Shown: positions 35,232 through 46,369 of the stretch, one piece after another
Position numbering within the stretch: the stretch's first letter is position 1
Layout: every line of letters begins with the position of its first letter
DNA from: Micrasema longulum
Lineage: Eukaryota; Arthropoda; Insecta; Trichoptera; Brachycentridae
Length of the DNA stretch: 64,000 nt
Direction: 5' to 3'
Assembly (NCBI GenBank): GCA_022494885.1
Contig: JAGVSM010000952.1
Span: 354,119-418,118 of the forward strand
Translations under genes and position numbers: made by a program
Notes under the pieces: generated by a model
What the model was told of the DNA's origin: nothing
What the model saw: only the letters and a program-made list of their open reading frames with translations
Database searches by the model: none

Positions 35232-35530
35232 CATCATATTTTCCGGGTGGAGTAGGCAGAGAGGATTGAACGCTACTCTACTCCGTCTTTGTGGACTTGC
35301 AGATCTCGCATCCTCAATTTTCTAACTCTATATTCATGTTTTTCAGGCACGCGAGACAATTATTTCGATTCACAACATACCCATCTTCAAGTGTTTGTTG
35401 AATTTGGTCATGCAATTTCTTTCTTAATCTTCCTCTTTATCTACGTCCATCAACATTCGCATGGTCAATCCTTCAAACCCTCCTTTCACTGTCAACCCGC
35501 TCACATTCTTCAAACCAGCACTCCTTTTTT
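35232..35530 (-). mobile_element. Non-LTR retrotransposon C-terminus (family S), antisense copy
   Basis: The minus strand reads RGRLRKKLHDQIQQTLEDGY then NRNNCLACLKNMN, matching the 16434 copy (GRPRKTWHDQINQNLKSGHV), and after stops and shifts SILSAYSTRK-like sequence. Same family, same region, opposite orientation. Inactive. Confidence 0.7.
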
Positions 35531-35585
35531 TTGTCTCAGCCTTACATTACGCATGAATCTCGATATCTGTGCACCTATCCTACAA

Positions 35586-36772
35586 ATCAGGTTGGGGAAA
35601 AAGTAATTTCGTATTTCGTGCTCTTTTCTTTCAACTAAATATATCTCGTTTATTATTGGTTACATCGAATTATACGATACGGCGTTGTAAAGGTGTAAGT
35701 GTATACTTCAAACGCTTTATTGAGAGTATTGCGCTTGGTCGGTTCAGTCGTGAACTATAGTGCGTCGAGTATGGAGGCCTCAAAGGAAGAAATTCGCTAT
35801 ATTTTACATTTTTACTACCTGATACGGAAAAACGCGTCGAAAAGGAACAAAAAAAAATTGCGATGTATACGAGGCCGATACTCTTTCGGTTCGTGCTGCA
35901 TAACAGTGGTTTAAGCTATTTCGTTCTGGTGTAGTTGAGGTGAATGATGTACCACGCTCTAGCAGGCCTGTCGTCGAAAATGACGGTAAAATCATAAAAA
36001 AATATTGAGATAGATCGTCAAGTTAGCAGTCTTAGCATCGCTCAAGAGCTGAATATCGATCATAACACATTTGTCAACCATTTTCAGAAGGCTAGATTTA
36101 AAAAATAATAGTTGATGTTTGGGTGCCACACGAGCTGGCGCAAAAAAAACCTCATGGATCGAATTTCCACCTACGAGTCGCTGCTAAATTGCCACAGAAT
36201 CAACCCATTTCTGAAGCGGATGGTGACTGGTGATGATAAGTGGGTCACTTACAATAATGTCAAGCGACAGAGATTGTGGTTGAAAGCCAACGAAGCGGCC
36301 TAGACCGTGGCCAAGCCAGGACTGACGGCCAGGAAGGTTTTGCTGTGTGTGTGGTGGGATTTGCAGGAAATACTCTACTATGAGCTGCTCACCTATGGCC
36401 AAACGTTCAATTCTGCTCTCTGAACAATTCGACCATTTGAAGCTGGCGATCGAACAAAAGCGGCCAGCATTGGTGAATAGAAGAGGAATCGTGTTTCATC
36501 AGGACAACGCCAGGCCGCACACATCTTTGATGACACGCCAGAGGCTCCGGGAGCTCGGATGGGAAGTCCTTATGCATCCACTCTATAGTCCAGATCAGGC
36601 ACCAAGTGTCTACTGCCTGTTCTTGTCTATAGCCAACGCGCTTGGGGGCACAAATTTGGCCTCAACGGAAGCCTCTGAAAATTGGTTGTTCGAGTTTTTT
36701 GCCAATAAGGATGAGGACTTCAACAAAAGGGGCATTATGAAGTTGAATTTAATTTTTGAACATCAATAACAA
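35586..36772 (+). pseudogene. Mariner (mellifera/irritans-like) transposase pseudogene
   Basis: The 5' end CAGGTTGGGGAAAAAGTAAT is a typical mariner terminal sequence. The protein starts MEASKEEIRYILHFYYLIRK (35771) and shows HTH remnants across shifted frames. It then has TGDDKW, TVAKPGLTARKVLLCVWWD, HQDNARPHTS and YSPDQAPS, the standard catalytic-domain motifs. Defects seen: several frame changes between 35.85 and 36.1 kb, a stop at 36301, a frame change near 36.42 kb, and Val at the third catalytic Asp position (34 residues after the second). No matching 3' terminal repeat is found; repeat X follows directly. Confidence 0.9.
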
Positions 36773-37195
36773 TGAGGAACTTCACCCCTACGGGAAATTT
36801 GATAGAATAAATTAATGTTGTCTTGCGCATGGTATTGGAAATAGGAGCAATAATTTGTACTGCAAAGTTTCCTGAAAATGTACGAAAAAAATTATAAAAA
36901 AATATTTTAATTAAAACGAACTATTTTGAACGACGTCACTTGTTCATATGAATAAACCAATGATAAGAGAGAAGATTTCCGGTGTGCTTGTCGTCAATGG
37001 AACAATGGCAGAACTGATCGAGAATAAGCGGAAGAGAACCTCTGACGTCACACGCGAAGTTTTTTCAGAAACACATAACTTTAAAGAATCATAGCGCTAA
37101 TAATTCGATGTATAAAAATTGTAATAAAAAAAATTCGGCGTTTTTTAAAAGTCTATTAGCAAATAAAAAAACCACTGAACATCCTTATTATTAAA
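36773..37195 (+). repeat. Repeat X, copy 2
   Basis: GAGGAACTTCACCCCTACGG through TTTTAATTAAAACGAACTAT, AATGATAAGAGAGAAGATTT and AACCACTGAACATCC matches 4887-5365. This copy lacks the 69-bp internal duplication. It directly adjoins the mariner relic. Confidence 0.75.
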
Positions 37196-37199
37196 CAAA

Positions 37200-40100
37200 A
37201 GGGTGCACAAAAAAATCCATTTGAAATAAATAATGTAAGGTTTTTTTGTCAATGTGTACAATAAATTAGCGAAGAAAATCAAAATAAATCAAAAAAATAA
37301 AAGGTATACCTAAACATACTCGTATTATAAGTAAGTACTTTCTTTTTAAAATGTTGCAGTACCAAAGATTTGTGTTAAGCTTGGGTAAATACGAGTATCA
37401 CCGTCAAATGTTTCAATAAGTTTTGTTAAAATATTTCGTTCCGTTTTATTTAAGAAATCTCATACATGAACATTTTACGTAATCAATATTAAATTATGTT
37501 TTTACGCCGAATTACCTGTATTCGCAATTAATCATTTTATTATCTCATAATCATTGCGCTACTTTCCTGTATACCACTTCAAAGAATAGTTAATTAAGTC
37601 TGCAAAACCCAATTTCATTGAAGTGTTGAATAAATTCTGATTGCGGTTTTGCTTTCCGAGTAAGTAGCTGGAAGTAACGCCGCTCCGAAATTCGAGATCA
37701 AGTGTTCGATGGCAAATTGAATGAAGCGGTTTGAGTTAAGAACGGATAGGCCGTGCAGCTGATTAGGTTAATCTGCCCACCCCGCTTGACAGGTGCTAGG
37801 GTGCCACGTGATAGACGCCCGCGCCGTGAAATCACAAGCGCCGCGACGCGCAAGTTAATTTCCGACGCCCGAGTATTCTCATCGGCTTGTCAAGAAAATT
37901 GCTCCGGCTCCAGTCACGCCGCTATCTAATATGCTAAATAACGCTTGGAAGACATTCTTCGTAATCTTTCAGTAACTCGCGTAATTCGATTTGTCACTTG
38001 CGTTGACAGCATAATTTTAAGATGAAGGCTCTCACCCACGCGTCCCTCCCTGCCCCTGGCGGCACCACCCTAGCACCTATCCCCTGCCCTGATAAGTGTC
38101 ACAAGAACCAGCCTTCCGACAGATGTGATGAGCGCTCAAATTAAACGCTGTCCTTCTTGCTCAATTAAAATTATATTCGTCAATTTAGTGCCTGAAAAGA
38201 TTTACAAGTATTAACAAATTTCTGGGCAGAATGCTGGAAAGGCGGTTTTACTGAGAGCCCCGCGTTAACTTGTCAGAATTGGAATAATTTATTTTATAAA
38301 GTGATATAACTTCTTATCCCTTTGGTTTTCTGGTTTACTACCGAGAACCTTGCCACGGTAATGCTTCTACCCAACTTTTTATCCGAAATAATTGAAGACT
38401 TAAATTACTGTACCGACAATGAACTGAGATAAAAAATTGATCGAGAATTGTCTTTGATCACCTCATTAAAAAAATAATCCGAATATATATATTTATAAGT
38501 TTAAATCACGCTACAATGCACGAGACTCTTTTTCGGAATCGCGGTGACTCCTGAGGGTAATAACACAAAAACCCACCCAAAGTTTTTATTATTCATGTCG
38601 CATGCGAGTAATTGGACGTTTAAGTGGAGACATTCATTTAGACGTTTCAATAAATCAGTACTGAGCTTCAATGTTTCTGAGTATTTTTTAAATATTTCAG
38701 TCACTTTGATATTGCGGGAATTCAAAATGTTCTCACGTAAACCGAATAAAGTGATTTTTCATACTTGTACTGTCACACTCTGTAAAAAATCGCTCATAAA
38801 TAATATATAAATTCGGTGGCGCGTTGCCAAGCCTCCTAATTGGCAGACTAGAATAAACTCTAACAAAGGGCAAATATATTTTTATATGACCCCTTTAAAG
38901 ATGGGTTGATTTAAGCAAATGTTTTATTTCCTGATTGCAGTTACGCTACACTTTTAATGATTGTCCTGCCAGCAAACGCCTAGTAGTATGACAATTATGT
39001 CATTATTTTATGCCAGCACGGTAACATAGAATAATAATCGTTATGTAAATCAAAGAAAACCTACACCCGAGTCTTATCTAGGTTCTTGTAATGGCAACTG
39101 TAACTTTATTAGACGATCAGGTATCATCATGACTCATTATGATGACCATTTTAAGTCTACTTCCTACGAGATTAGTACAAAAGGCGTGTAGGACTACATA
39201 TACACATAACTTTAGCCTTCCTTACGTGTAGTAAGATCGTTTTAGTTTAACAAAAAACGTTTTCATCAAACTAAACTTCACCTGTATATCTATAAATATA
39301 AATATAGGTGCATATAAATAATAAATATATATTCAATAAAACATTTTATCGTGACTTCCTCTTACTGCCTATAAATTGTTATCAATTGCGATAGATGAAA
39401 ATCATTAACACATTCCTTCTTCAATTTAACACGAGACTTTTTCTCTTCCAATGACTCGTCATCGTGTACCATGTTACTCGATTCTAGGCAAAGTTAGAGT
39501 AACATTGATTTAAATCTTTAATGAACTTAGATGCTCGGTAATTTTAATTGGGATAAACTGTGACATGCGTTACATATTCTGTACATTTTACATTAAAAGA
39601 CAAATCCCGAAAATTACTGAATTTGCATGACATGCGCAGGAAAATTTCCCGAACGGAATACTCAACTCAGCTTTACCGTACTATACTTCACATTCCTGTA
39701 AACTATTAAAGTGCAGAAATGCACGAACGAGTATAATTCAATTCAATATGTTTGTACGTAAACATTTATAGACACGTATTTTTTAAATTCATTATTCGCC
39801 TCCATCTTTACCAAAGTTATTTCGATGATTTAAAGTGACTAAGATAATGCGAAATCTGCGCCTTTAAGAAGTTTGGAAGTTGCCATCGATTAAAAATAAC
39901 TTAAAACACTTTTCCGAAAACATAATTCTTCATCGCGGGGCGGGTAGCACTAAGAAGTAAGAGTAGGCGATAATTCACGCAGAGCTCGGATTAACGATAG
40001 TTATTAACGGGTGAGTATTTCAGAAATACATATATCTGGTGGAAGATTGAAACGGGAAAAAGTTTTTCACGGTGGTGTTAGCAAGTTTCCCCGTGAATAT

Positions 40101-42150
40101 GTCTATCGTAGGATTCCCGGCGCCGGCGCTTGCTTTCGACCCGAAAAAGAGAAATCACCCAAAAAAGCTCTACCAACTTGCGAACTTTTATAATCTTTAC
40201 CTCCGCTCCCCGATACGCGAAATTTCTCTGAATTCAGACCAGAACTTACGACCTTTCGTCTATTAACATATCGTGATGATATCTGCGGGTGTGTAGCACT
40301 TTGGTTAGGTATACTTAGGTATTTATTTCATAGGTAGCTTTGGGAAGAGAATGTTTCCCATGCCAAGGGAAAATATATCTAAGGTATTTTTCAAGTAATT
40401 ATTTGAATATGTTCTTTCCTAGGTGAAAAAAATATTTTTTACTATGATTTTATAAACCTGTGTTTGAAAAATATATTTTTAGGTATTTTTTCAAATTTAT
40501 CTCACGATTCTCAAAACGTTGTTTTATCGCGCCGGACGATCAATGTGAATACTCGACGACTGGATCACCTGGGCGTCATATGTATATACATAATATTCCA
40601 ATTGCACATTTCACTCTGAGTGCAAATGAATTTTCAGGAAGATGAATGTTTTTTCACGAAAAATTTTAACGGAGCGGTGGTGCGGGAGAGACGGGGAGGA
40701 GACAATTCATCAATAGAATAGTTTCCTCTAAGAACGGCGCGTCTTTACCTTCCTTGGAGGGACCACTGCCTAGGTGCTGTGGCGCCGGGCTGGCGGGGAG
40801 GGGTCGCCGGGGAGGTAGCGGGGGGAGGGGGCTCTAGGTAAGATAAAGGGAAGAAAAACTTAGGTGAGAGATAGTGCACTGCCTCTACGAATCTCTATCA
40901 TTTTATATTTCCCTGGTAACATTTGAATTAATAGGTGGGCGGGAGTTATATATACGACTTGGATATTTGGGTCAAATCTGGAAATATCCAACTAATCCTG
41001 TTACAGAAACGCCTTGTACCCATTCTTCAGGAGAACAAAAAAACTCGGCGTCTTGGATAAAGTGCTCTTGGGGGATATTTTATGATGTCTGTATTCAGTT
41101 ACAACTGACTATACACACTATCCCGATACAATTTTATATGTATTTAGATTAAGCAAAAAGTTTCGCCTACCTTTCGAGAGATTTATTTCGAGAGCTACAT
41201 ATTTTACCGTCAAGTTATCGGGAACTTTTGTATTTATCTTGTTTTATAGTATCGACGTCCATTTTGTCCCTAATTAATTTTTGTGTATTTTATATTCTTT
41301 TTTTTAATTCATTCTTAATTTAGAGAAACCTTTTAATATCATTTTTACATGCCCGTATTTAATCTGTCATGTACTGAAAATACGGTTTTCTTTAACTTAA
41401 AAGTCGCATTTAACCTTTGACGTCAAGCTTGTTGTACTCAATTTAAGGATTGTATTTTTAGTCCAAAGAAATGTAATTAACTTTTTTAGATAACAATTAG
41501 TTTCATATTCAAAGAGTTTCGGTTTGTCGTGTGTGTATATAACAACCTTAGAAAGATAATTATGAAGGTCAAATATTTATTTTGTAAAAGAAATATGTGT
41601 GTATATTACAATGATTCTAATCAAAAGTTTTATAACATTGCCATTTATGAAATTTTTCAAATGTTTATGGAAATATAACATGCAATAAAAATATCGTATC
41701 ACCGTGGAATATTGATTACTTCAGCAATTTCTGACACCTTTTGTGTGATTTGATAAGTGATGTGTTCTCCGTTTGTCCCATTTCCCTTTTTTCCTTTGCA
41801 AAACTTTAAAAACTCGGTAAATAACTAATATTAGAGTCGCCCACATGAATTTTTACGGCACTTTCTTGTTTGTTTTATCTGCTCGTCTTGTGGATACTAC
41901 TGTTTAATGATAAGATAAAATGGTTATACTTAACTACTTCTGAAATTGACATTCTGGTGTTTTAGTTGCATATCGTCGGACCAAGCAAAAAATCACTAAT
42001 TTGGATGTTGGATGCATGCCGCAAAACTCTTTAAATGTTATAAATATTTATATTAATATTTTTATGAATGCAGTTTAACCACTTCTTTTTCATTCTCTTA
42101 GGAGAACACTCACGTGTCTCTACGATTTTTCGAGCCAGATAGTATTTCTG
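37200..42150. other. Longest repeat-poor stretch of intron 1; regulatory candidate
   Basis: I recognise no SINE, P1 or retrotransposon fragment in this ~5 kb. Balanced-composition segments occur at 37640-38170 (GGTGCCACGTGATAGACGCC, CAAGCGCCGCGACGCG), 39830-40270 and 40500-40860. Coding exons with forkhead features are absent. The stretch is the best place in the window for conserved noncoding elements of foxo; no functional claim beyond that. Confidence 0.4.
40670..40837 (+). promoter_or_regulatory. GC-rich segment with G-quadruplex motif and a consensus donor
   Basis: Four or five G runs at 40795-40798, 40800-40803, 40809-40812, 40820-40825 and 40827-40831 with loops of 1, 5, 7 and 1 bases satisfy the usual quadruplex pattern on the foxo-sense strand. 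Immediately after, TCTAG|GTAAGA (exon side ending 40837) matches a splice donor. It could be a noncoding alternative first exon/promoter or an intronic regulatory site. Confidence 0.35.
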
Positions 42151-42639
42151 CCCCTTAAAGGATAAAACGCAGGAGTCTTTTTTTGTCGTTTTGAAGTTAA
42201 AAAATGAAGAAATTATCGCACAAACTTATTTTACACTTGAATAAAACAACAATAAAGTCGACTTTCGTTGTAAAAATACTTTTTTTTTAATAAGTTGACA
42301 TAAAATCTGAAGTTCACATAGTTTTAATACAGCATCGGTAGTCCTTGATACACTATTTGAATATGTATTATTACTATTACCCCACCAAAGCAGTAAACTT
42401 GTTTATTTATAATTATTTTTGCATTTCATCGTTTGTATTTGTATCCACACTGTGTCTATGAATATATGCCATATACTCGTATATTTGGCATTTGTGCGGA
42501 TGTTGGGCCACCGGGAGCTGACAGTAGCTTGTTACTTGACCTAATGTCTGCACAGTTGTTAAATGTGTGAGCTGTACTAATAATATAATGTTGTTTTCTT
42601 TTTCTTCTCTTTTTTTTTCTCTTACTATTATACATTTAT

Positions 42640-42835
42640 ATATATATCTGTGTGGATTTAAATATGAATACGTAATATTTTAGATATATTTTATAAATAT
42701 ATTTTTAGACACTATAAGTATAATATATTAAATCATGTAAATGAATGCCTCGACACGGGTTATGCCCAGTGAGGTATTCATATTTAAAAAAAAGTTTTAT
42801 GTAAAACGTGAAATAAAAAAAATAAAAATTATACG
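42640..42835 (+). repeat. Dispersed retrotransposon-like 3' end
   Basis: ATGCCTCGACACGGGTTATG at 42748 matches the complement of 10845-10866, followed in both by AAAAAAAA and a TTTTATGTAAAA-type tail. Probably the 3' end of a retroelement family. Confidence 0.5.
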
Positions 42836-42891
42836 AGTATATAAAAAAAAATACCTTGAAAGTTTGTTATAGGTTGAAATTATTTCTAAAT

Positions 42892-43018
42892 TTGTTGCAA
42901 CAGAGAGGGAAAACATTTTTTAGAAGGGAATTTTGAAGTCTAGGCATTTACAAGGCTTATGACCTGTCATTGGCTGTCCAGCCAGTCTGCAAGCATTTGG
43001 ACATACTCAAAACATTGT
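42892..43018. mobile_element. P1 deletion derivative: inner left arm fused to outer right arm
   Basis: TTGTTGCAACAGAGAGGGAA through GACCTGTCATTGGCTG joins directly to TCCAGCCAGTCTGCAAGCAT, then TTGGACATACTCAAAACATT. Everything between the left inner arm and the right outer arm is gone. Confidence 0.85.
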
Positions 43019-43489
43019 TGAAATTATCTCATTTGGTTCAAAAGTTATAAGTTTTTGGATATCACACAATCACAAAATCTTGCTTCTTGATCATTTCGTT
43101 CAATGTGACTCCCGTGGTTTATCCTTTAAGGTACATATACGAATCTGTTCCTTAGAGAATAAAATACGAGAGTCCACTTTTTGCCGTTTTAAAGGTAAAA
43201 ATGCAGAAATTATCGCAACAACCTATTTTATATGTCAATAAAACACTGAAGTCCACTTTGTTTTAAAGCAAAAACATCAGTAGTCCCAGATACGCTATTT
43301 TAATATATACTTTTATCATACAAATAAACATTTTTTTCATTGAAAATTCTTTATTTGCTGAAACTTTCTTATTTAATTCAAAAGTTAATATGTTTTCGGA
43401 CGCACAATCACAAAATATTCTTTCCTGAACATTTTGTTCAATCTGACTCCCGTGGTTTATCCTTTGAGGCACATATATATACCACCTTT

Positions 43490-44015
43490 ACTATTCTTTG
43501 AAATCAATTGAATAAAATATCGAAAAGAACACTGCAGTGCTTATAATACTACAGTCTTCTGTTCAACAGTCAAATGAGTAAATACAACAAACAATAATGG
43601 CCATTTTAATGTCAATATACATTAAGTTACGAGCATAAAGTAATTTTAAAAGCTTGTGTTTGTTCTCCTGCAAAACGGCCGATTTAGACATACCACAGTG
43701 TACTTTTGAGCGTGCGATATGTTAGAATTGAAATTCTGGGAATATTTAAAATAACATTTTTATTTATGTTTTTTATAGAATCATACAGTCAACAATGATG
43801 AATTACTTAGTATTAAAGATAAGGTTGAAAGGCAGACCAGTGAAGTTTCTAAATAATAATAATATATATTATTTAATGATGGTAATTTCTTATATGTGTG
43901 CTTGATTATCATAATATTTAGTATTGATAAGTTAATTATCTGCCTTACCACGGGTCTTCTGAAGAAAAAAAACAATATCCTGGACTAGTGTTTTTGACTC
44001 GATGGCTACTATCAG
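43490..44015. other. No gene; small dispersed repeat at 43770-43870
   Basis: ACAGTCAACAATGATGAATT then AAAGGCAGACCAGTGAAGTT and TCTAAATAA recur at 61994-62062 in slightly different form. Otherwise AT-rich. Confidence 0.5.
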
Positions 44016-44019
44016 GTCA

Positions 44020-44215
44020 AAATCCTGAAAAAGGAAATCGAGTGGAGAAAAGTCCGCTTTGTAGTAAATTGGTTGTCGCGTTCACCTGCCATGTTTGAGG
44101 CCCCGGTTTCAATTCCTAGGAAGGTTGACACGAAATATTTGTTTCCAAAGGTCCTTGGACTGGTACCTGAATGATGATCACCTTGCCTTCCTGTCACTTT
44201 GACGTACGCTACGTT
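44020..44215 (+). repeat. SINE-2 family copy
   Basis: AATCGAGTGGAGAAAAGTCC, CGCGTTCACCTGCCATGTTT, variant B box GGTTTCAATTCC, AATATTTGTTTCCAAAGG, GACTGGTACCTGAATGATGA. The 5' extension is shared with 12420. Confidence 0.75.
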
Positions 44216-44334
44216 TGATTTAATTGTAAAAAAAAATATTTCAGGCTAAATGATTTTATGGCAGTCTTACAATTTAGATCAAGCCGGAGAATATAAATGT
44301 TACAATGAAAATCACTCTTTTAAATAATGATTAC

Positions 44335-44412
44335 ATGTTGACCACGTTAAGAATCGAACCCAAGATCTCATGTATGGTAGGCGAATTCACTACACCACAG
44401 ACAGACTTATGA
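44335..44412 (-). repeat. SINE-2 head fragment
   Basis: The complement has TGTGGTGTAGTGAATTCGCC, TACCATACATGAGATC and B box GGGTTCGATTC. Opposite in orientation to the copy at 44020 and 120 bp away, so the two could pair. Confidence 0.65.
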
Positions 44413-44689
44413 GCCCATTGTAAATTAAATGAACCAACTGACATAATAATTTTGTTTTCGAAATTCAAATTCTTTGGGATTTTGCCTCCTTTTTTTTTAC
44501 TAAGCAGTTCTGATATTTTTAATTAACGTGTATGTTTTGTACAAAAAAGAACCAGGAAAAAAGATGTTTATAGATTTTACTGAATACAGAAATTTAAGCA
44601 ATTACCTCACTTTTTAAATATCAGTTCACTTTACGTGCAATGGGCTCATAAGCCGGTACTTTTTTTTCCTTTAATGAATCAAATGCTTG

Positions 44690-45110
44690 ATGTCCATTTT
44701 TAAATCACCATACGCTCACGACCTAGTGCAGTTGTGGCAACTTCTTGCGATGAGCACTGAGCACATGTCCTCATATCCACATTAGCGTCCATCCCGGATC
44801 GTTCTCGCCCAGTAGCGCCCGGTAGCTGGTAGTAGGACCCCATGTCCGATACATCATCCTACGCTAATCTTGTAATTTCCCCGAAGCGTTTTACTATCCG
44901 ATCAGTGTGCGCAGCCCCCGTGGGACATAAAGCCGGCTTTATTGCCTACATATTGTATGGAACGGTGATCGCGGGTATTAACTTTGTGGTCGAAACATTA
45001 TTTGCTTTGAATAGTAAAAGGGTTCTAAAAGTCGGCCGTTAAAGGCACTTTTATGTCTTGCGGGTTAAAACAATGGCCGAACGTTAGCGCATGTATTAAA
45101 CGGAATTCTT
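44690..45110. other. Balanced-composition island, no gene recognised
   Basis: CGTCCATCCCGGATCGTTCT, GTGCGCAGCCCCCGTGGGAC and GAACGGTGATCGCGGG stand out from AT-rich surroundings. No repeat similarity and no conserved exon was found. Candidate noncoding element. Confidence 0.35.
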
Positions 45111-45449
45111 GACGACTGCGATATTAAAATTTTTATTCTTGCCCGAGCGAAAGAAACTACAAAGGTTATTAATCGTAAAATGACATTGAAGAAGTGAATC
45201 TGAACGCCAACATTCTTTTTATTATTTGAATAACGCATCGCATACCCACATCGTTTTAATTTCTATATTAAACGCATTCAATTACATTACCTGTATATAC
45301 ACAAAGAAACGAATTTATGTTTTCCTTTATTTTATTTTATAAATTTATTGCGTATTAATTCTATTTTAATTGCACATATATATTTAAAACAATGGAATTC
45401 ATTTAAAAATACTGAATTGGAAAATTAATTCGAAGCGTCTTCTGATTAG

Positions 45450-46365
45450 GATAGCCTCCATCTAACATGGCTCAGCCTGTTCTAAGGTGGGGATTTTTAA
45501 TGTTTTAAAGTATAAGTAGTTCTATACTAATATACCAATAACAAAGAAAAAATATAACTTCTCAATTATAAATGCATAGCGAAATAAATATAAGAATTTA
45601 ATTATCATTATTACATGAATATAAAGTATATATATTTGCTAAGGATACATCTCTCTCCGATGGCGCTACAGCCCCTATCGAGCTTAGGCCTCCTGCAACT
45701 TTCGCCTCCAACTCTGTCTGTCCTCAGCCGCCGTCTTTCAATTTGCCACCTGGAGAAACTGCGCTGCATCCATTCTCACTTTATCCTCCCATCTCAGCCT
45801 GGGTCTTCCCTCTGATCTCCTACCACTCGGTTGTCCGCTCATTAATCTTTTAGTGACACGTGAATCGGGCATTCGCTGTACATGTCCGGCCCATCTCAAT
45901 CAAAGCAACTTCATATGTGCGGAGATGCTCGGGGCCTGGTCGCCTGGTATATTTTGTACAGTTCTTCGTTATACCGAATGCGCCACTGATTATTCTTCAC
46001 TAGTCCTCAGATTCTTCGGAGTACTTTTCGTTCTAAAGTGTCCAGCATTTCAGCCATCTTTACTGTCAGTGTTAGCGCCTCACACCCTTATGCCAATACA
46101 GTACGTATAATTGTTTTGTATATGGTAATTTTAGTTTTTCTGTGAACGTTACGTGATATGAACACTAGTAGCAAAGAAAAGTATGTTTTGTTGGCTGCTG
46201 TGATTCTTTTTCTGATTTCTGTTGGATCTTCATAGTTCTCTGTTATACTGAAGCCCAGATAGGTGAGTTGCTCGACCACTTCAAAGGAGTAATTATCTTT
46301 GTATTCGACACAGCCTCTTGCTCTGTGCGATGCGTTTCTGCTTTGTGTCGTCATTTTTTAGGAGC
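45450..46365 (-). mobile_element. Non-LTR retrotransposon: RT C-terminal part and 3' UTR
   Basis: The minus strand from 46354 reads FEVVEQLTYLGFSITENYED then EIRKRITAANKTYFSLL and TKITIYKTIIRTVL, the RT thumb-region motif (YLG-x-x-I-x-x-x-x-x-x-x-EI-RI-x-A-x-x). Lower down, in shifted frames, GPDMYSECP, then GQPSGRRSEGRPRLRWEDKV and AAEDRVGWRRKLQEA complete the C-terminal tail. The last part (45450-45640) matches the repeat at 16200-16400 and is its 3' UTR. Frames are broken. Confidence 0.8.
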
Positions 46366-46369
46366 GATC

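Larger units (their letters stand above)
42155..43485. repeat. Diverged direct repeat cluster
   Basis: AGGATAAAACGCAGGAGTCT at 42159 recurs as GAATAAAATACGAGAGTCCA at 43156, each followed by AAATTATCGCA, CTTATTTTA/CCTATTTTA, AATAAAACA and a -AGTAGTCC--GATAC-CTATTT end. A second block, GACTCCCGTGGTTTATCCTT, occurs at 43110 and 43446. So a ~350-bp unit is present about 1.0 and 0.35 kb apart, interrupted by a P1 insertion. Confidence 0.7.

Noticed and set aside
40011..40266. Two overlapping short frames in balanced DNA that could be an exon.
   Set aside because: Neither resembles FOXO N-terminal or any known family, and the two frames are equally open. Treated as noncoding.
44842..45042. 66-codon frame in a balanced island.
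   Set aside because: No recognisable motif and no splice sites that would join it to foxo in phase.
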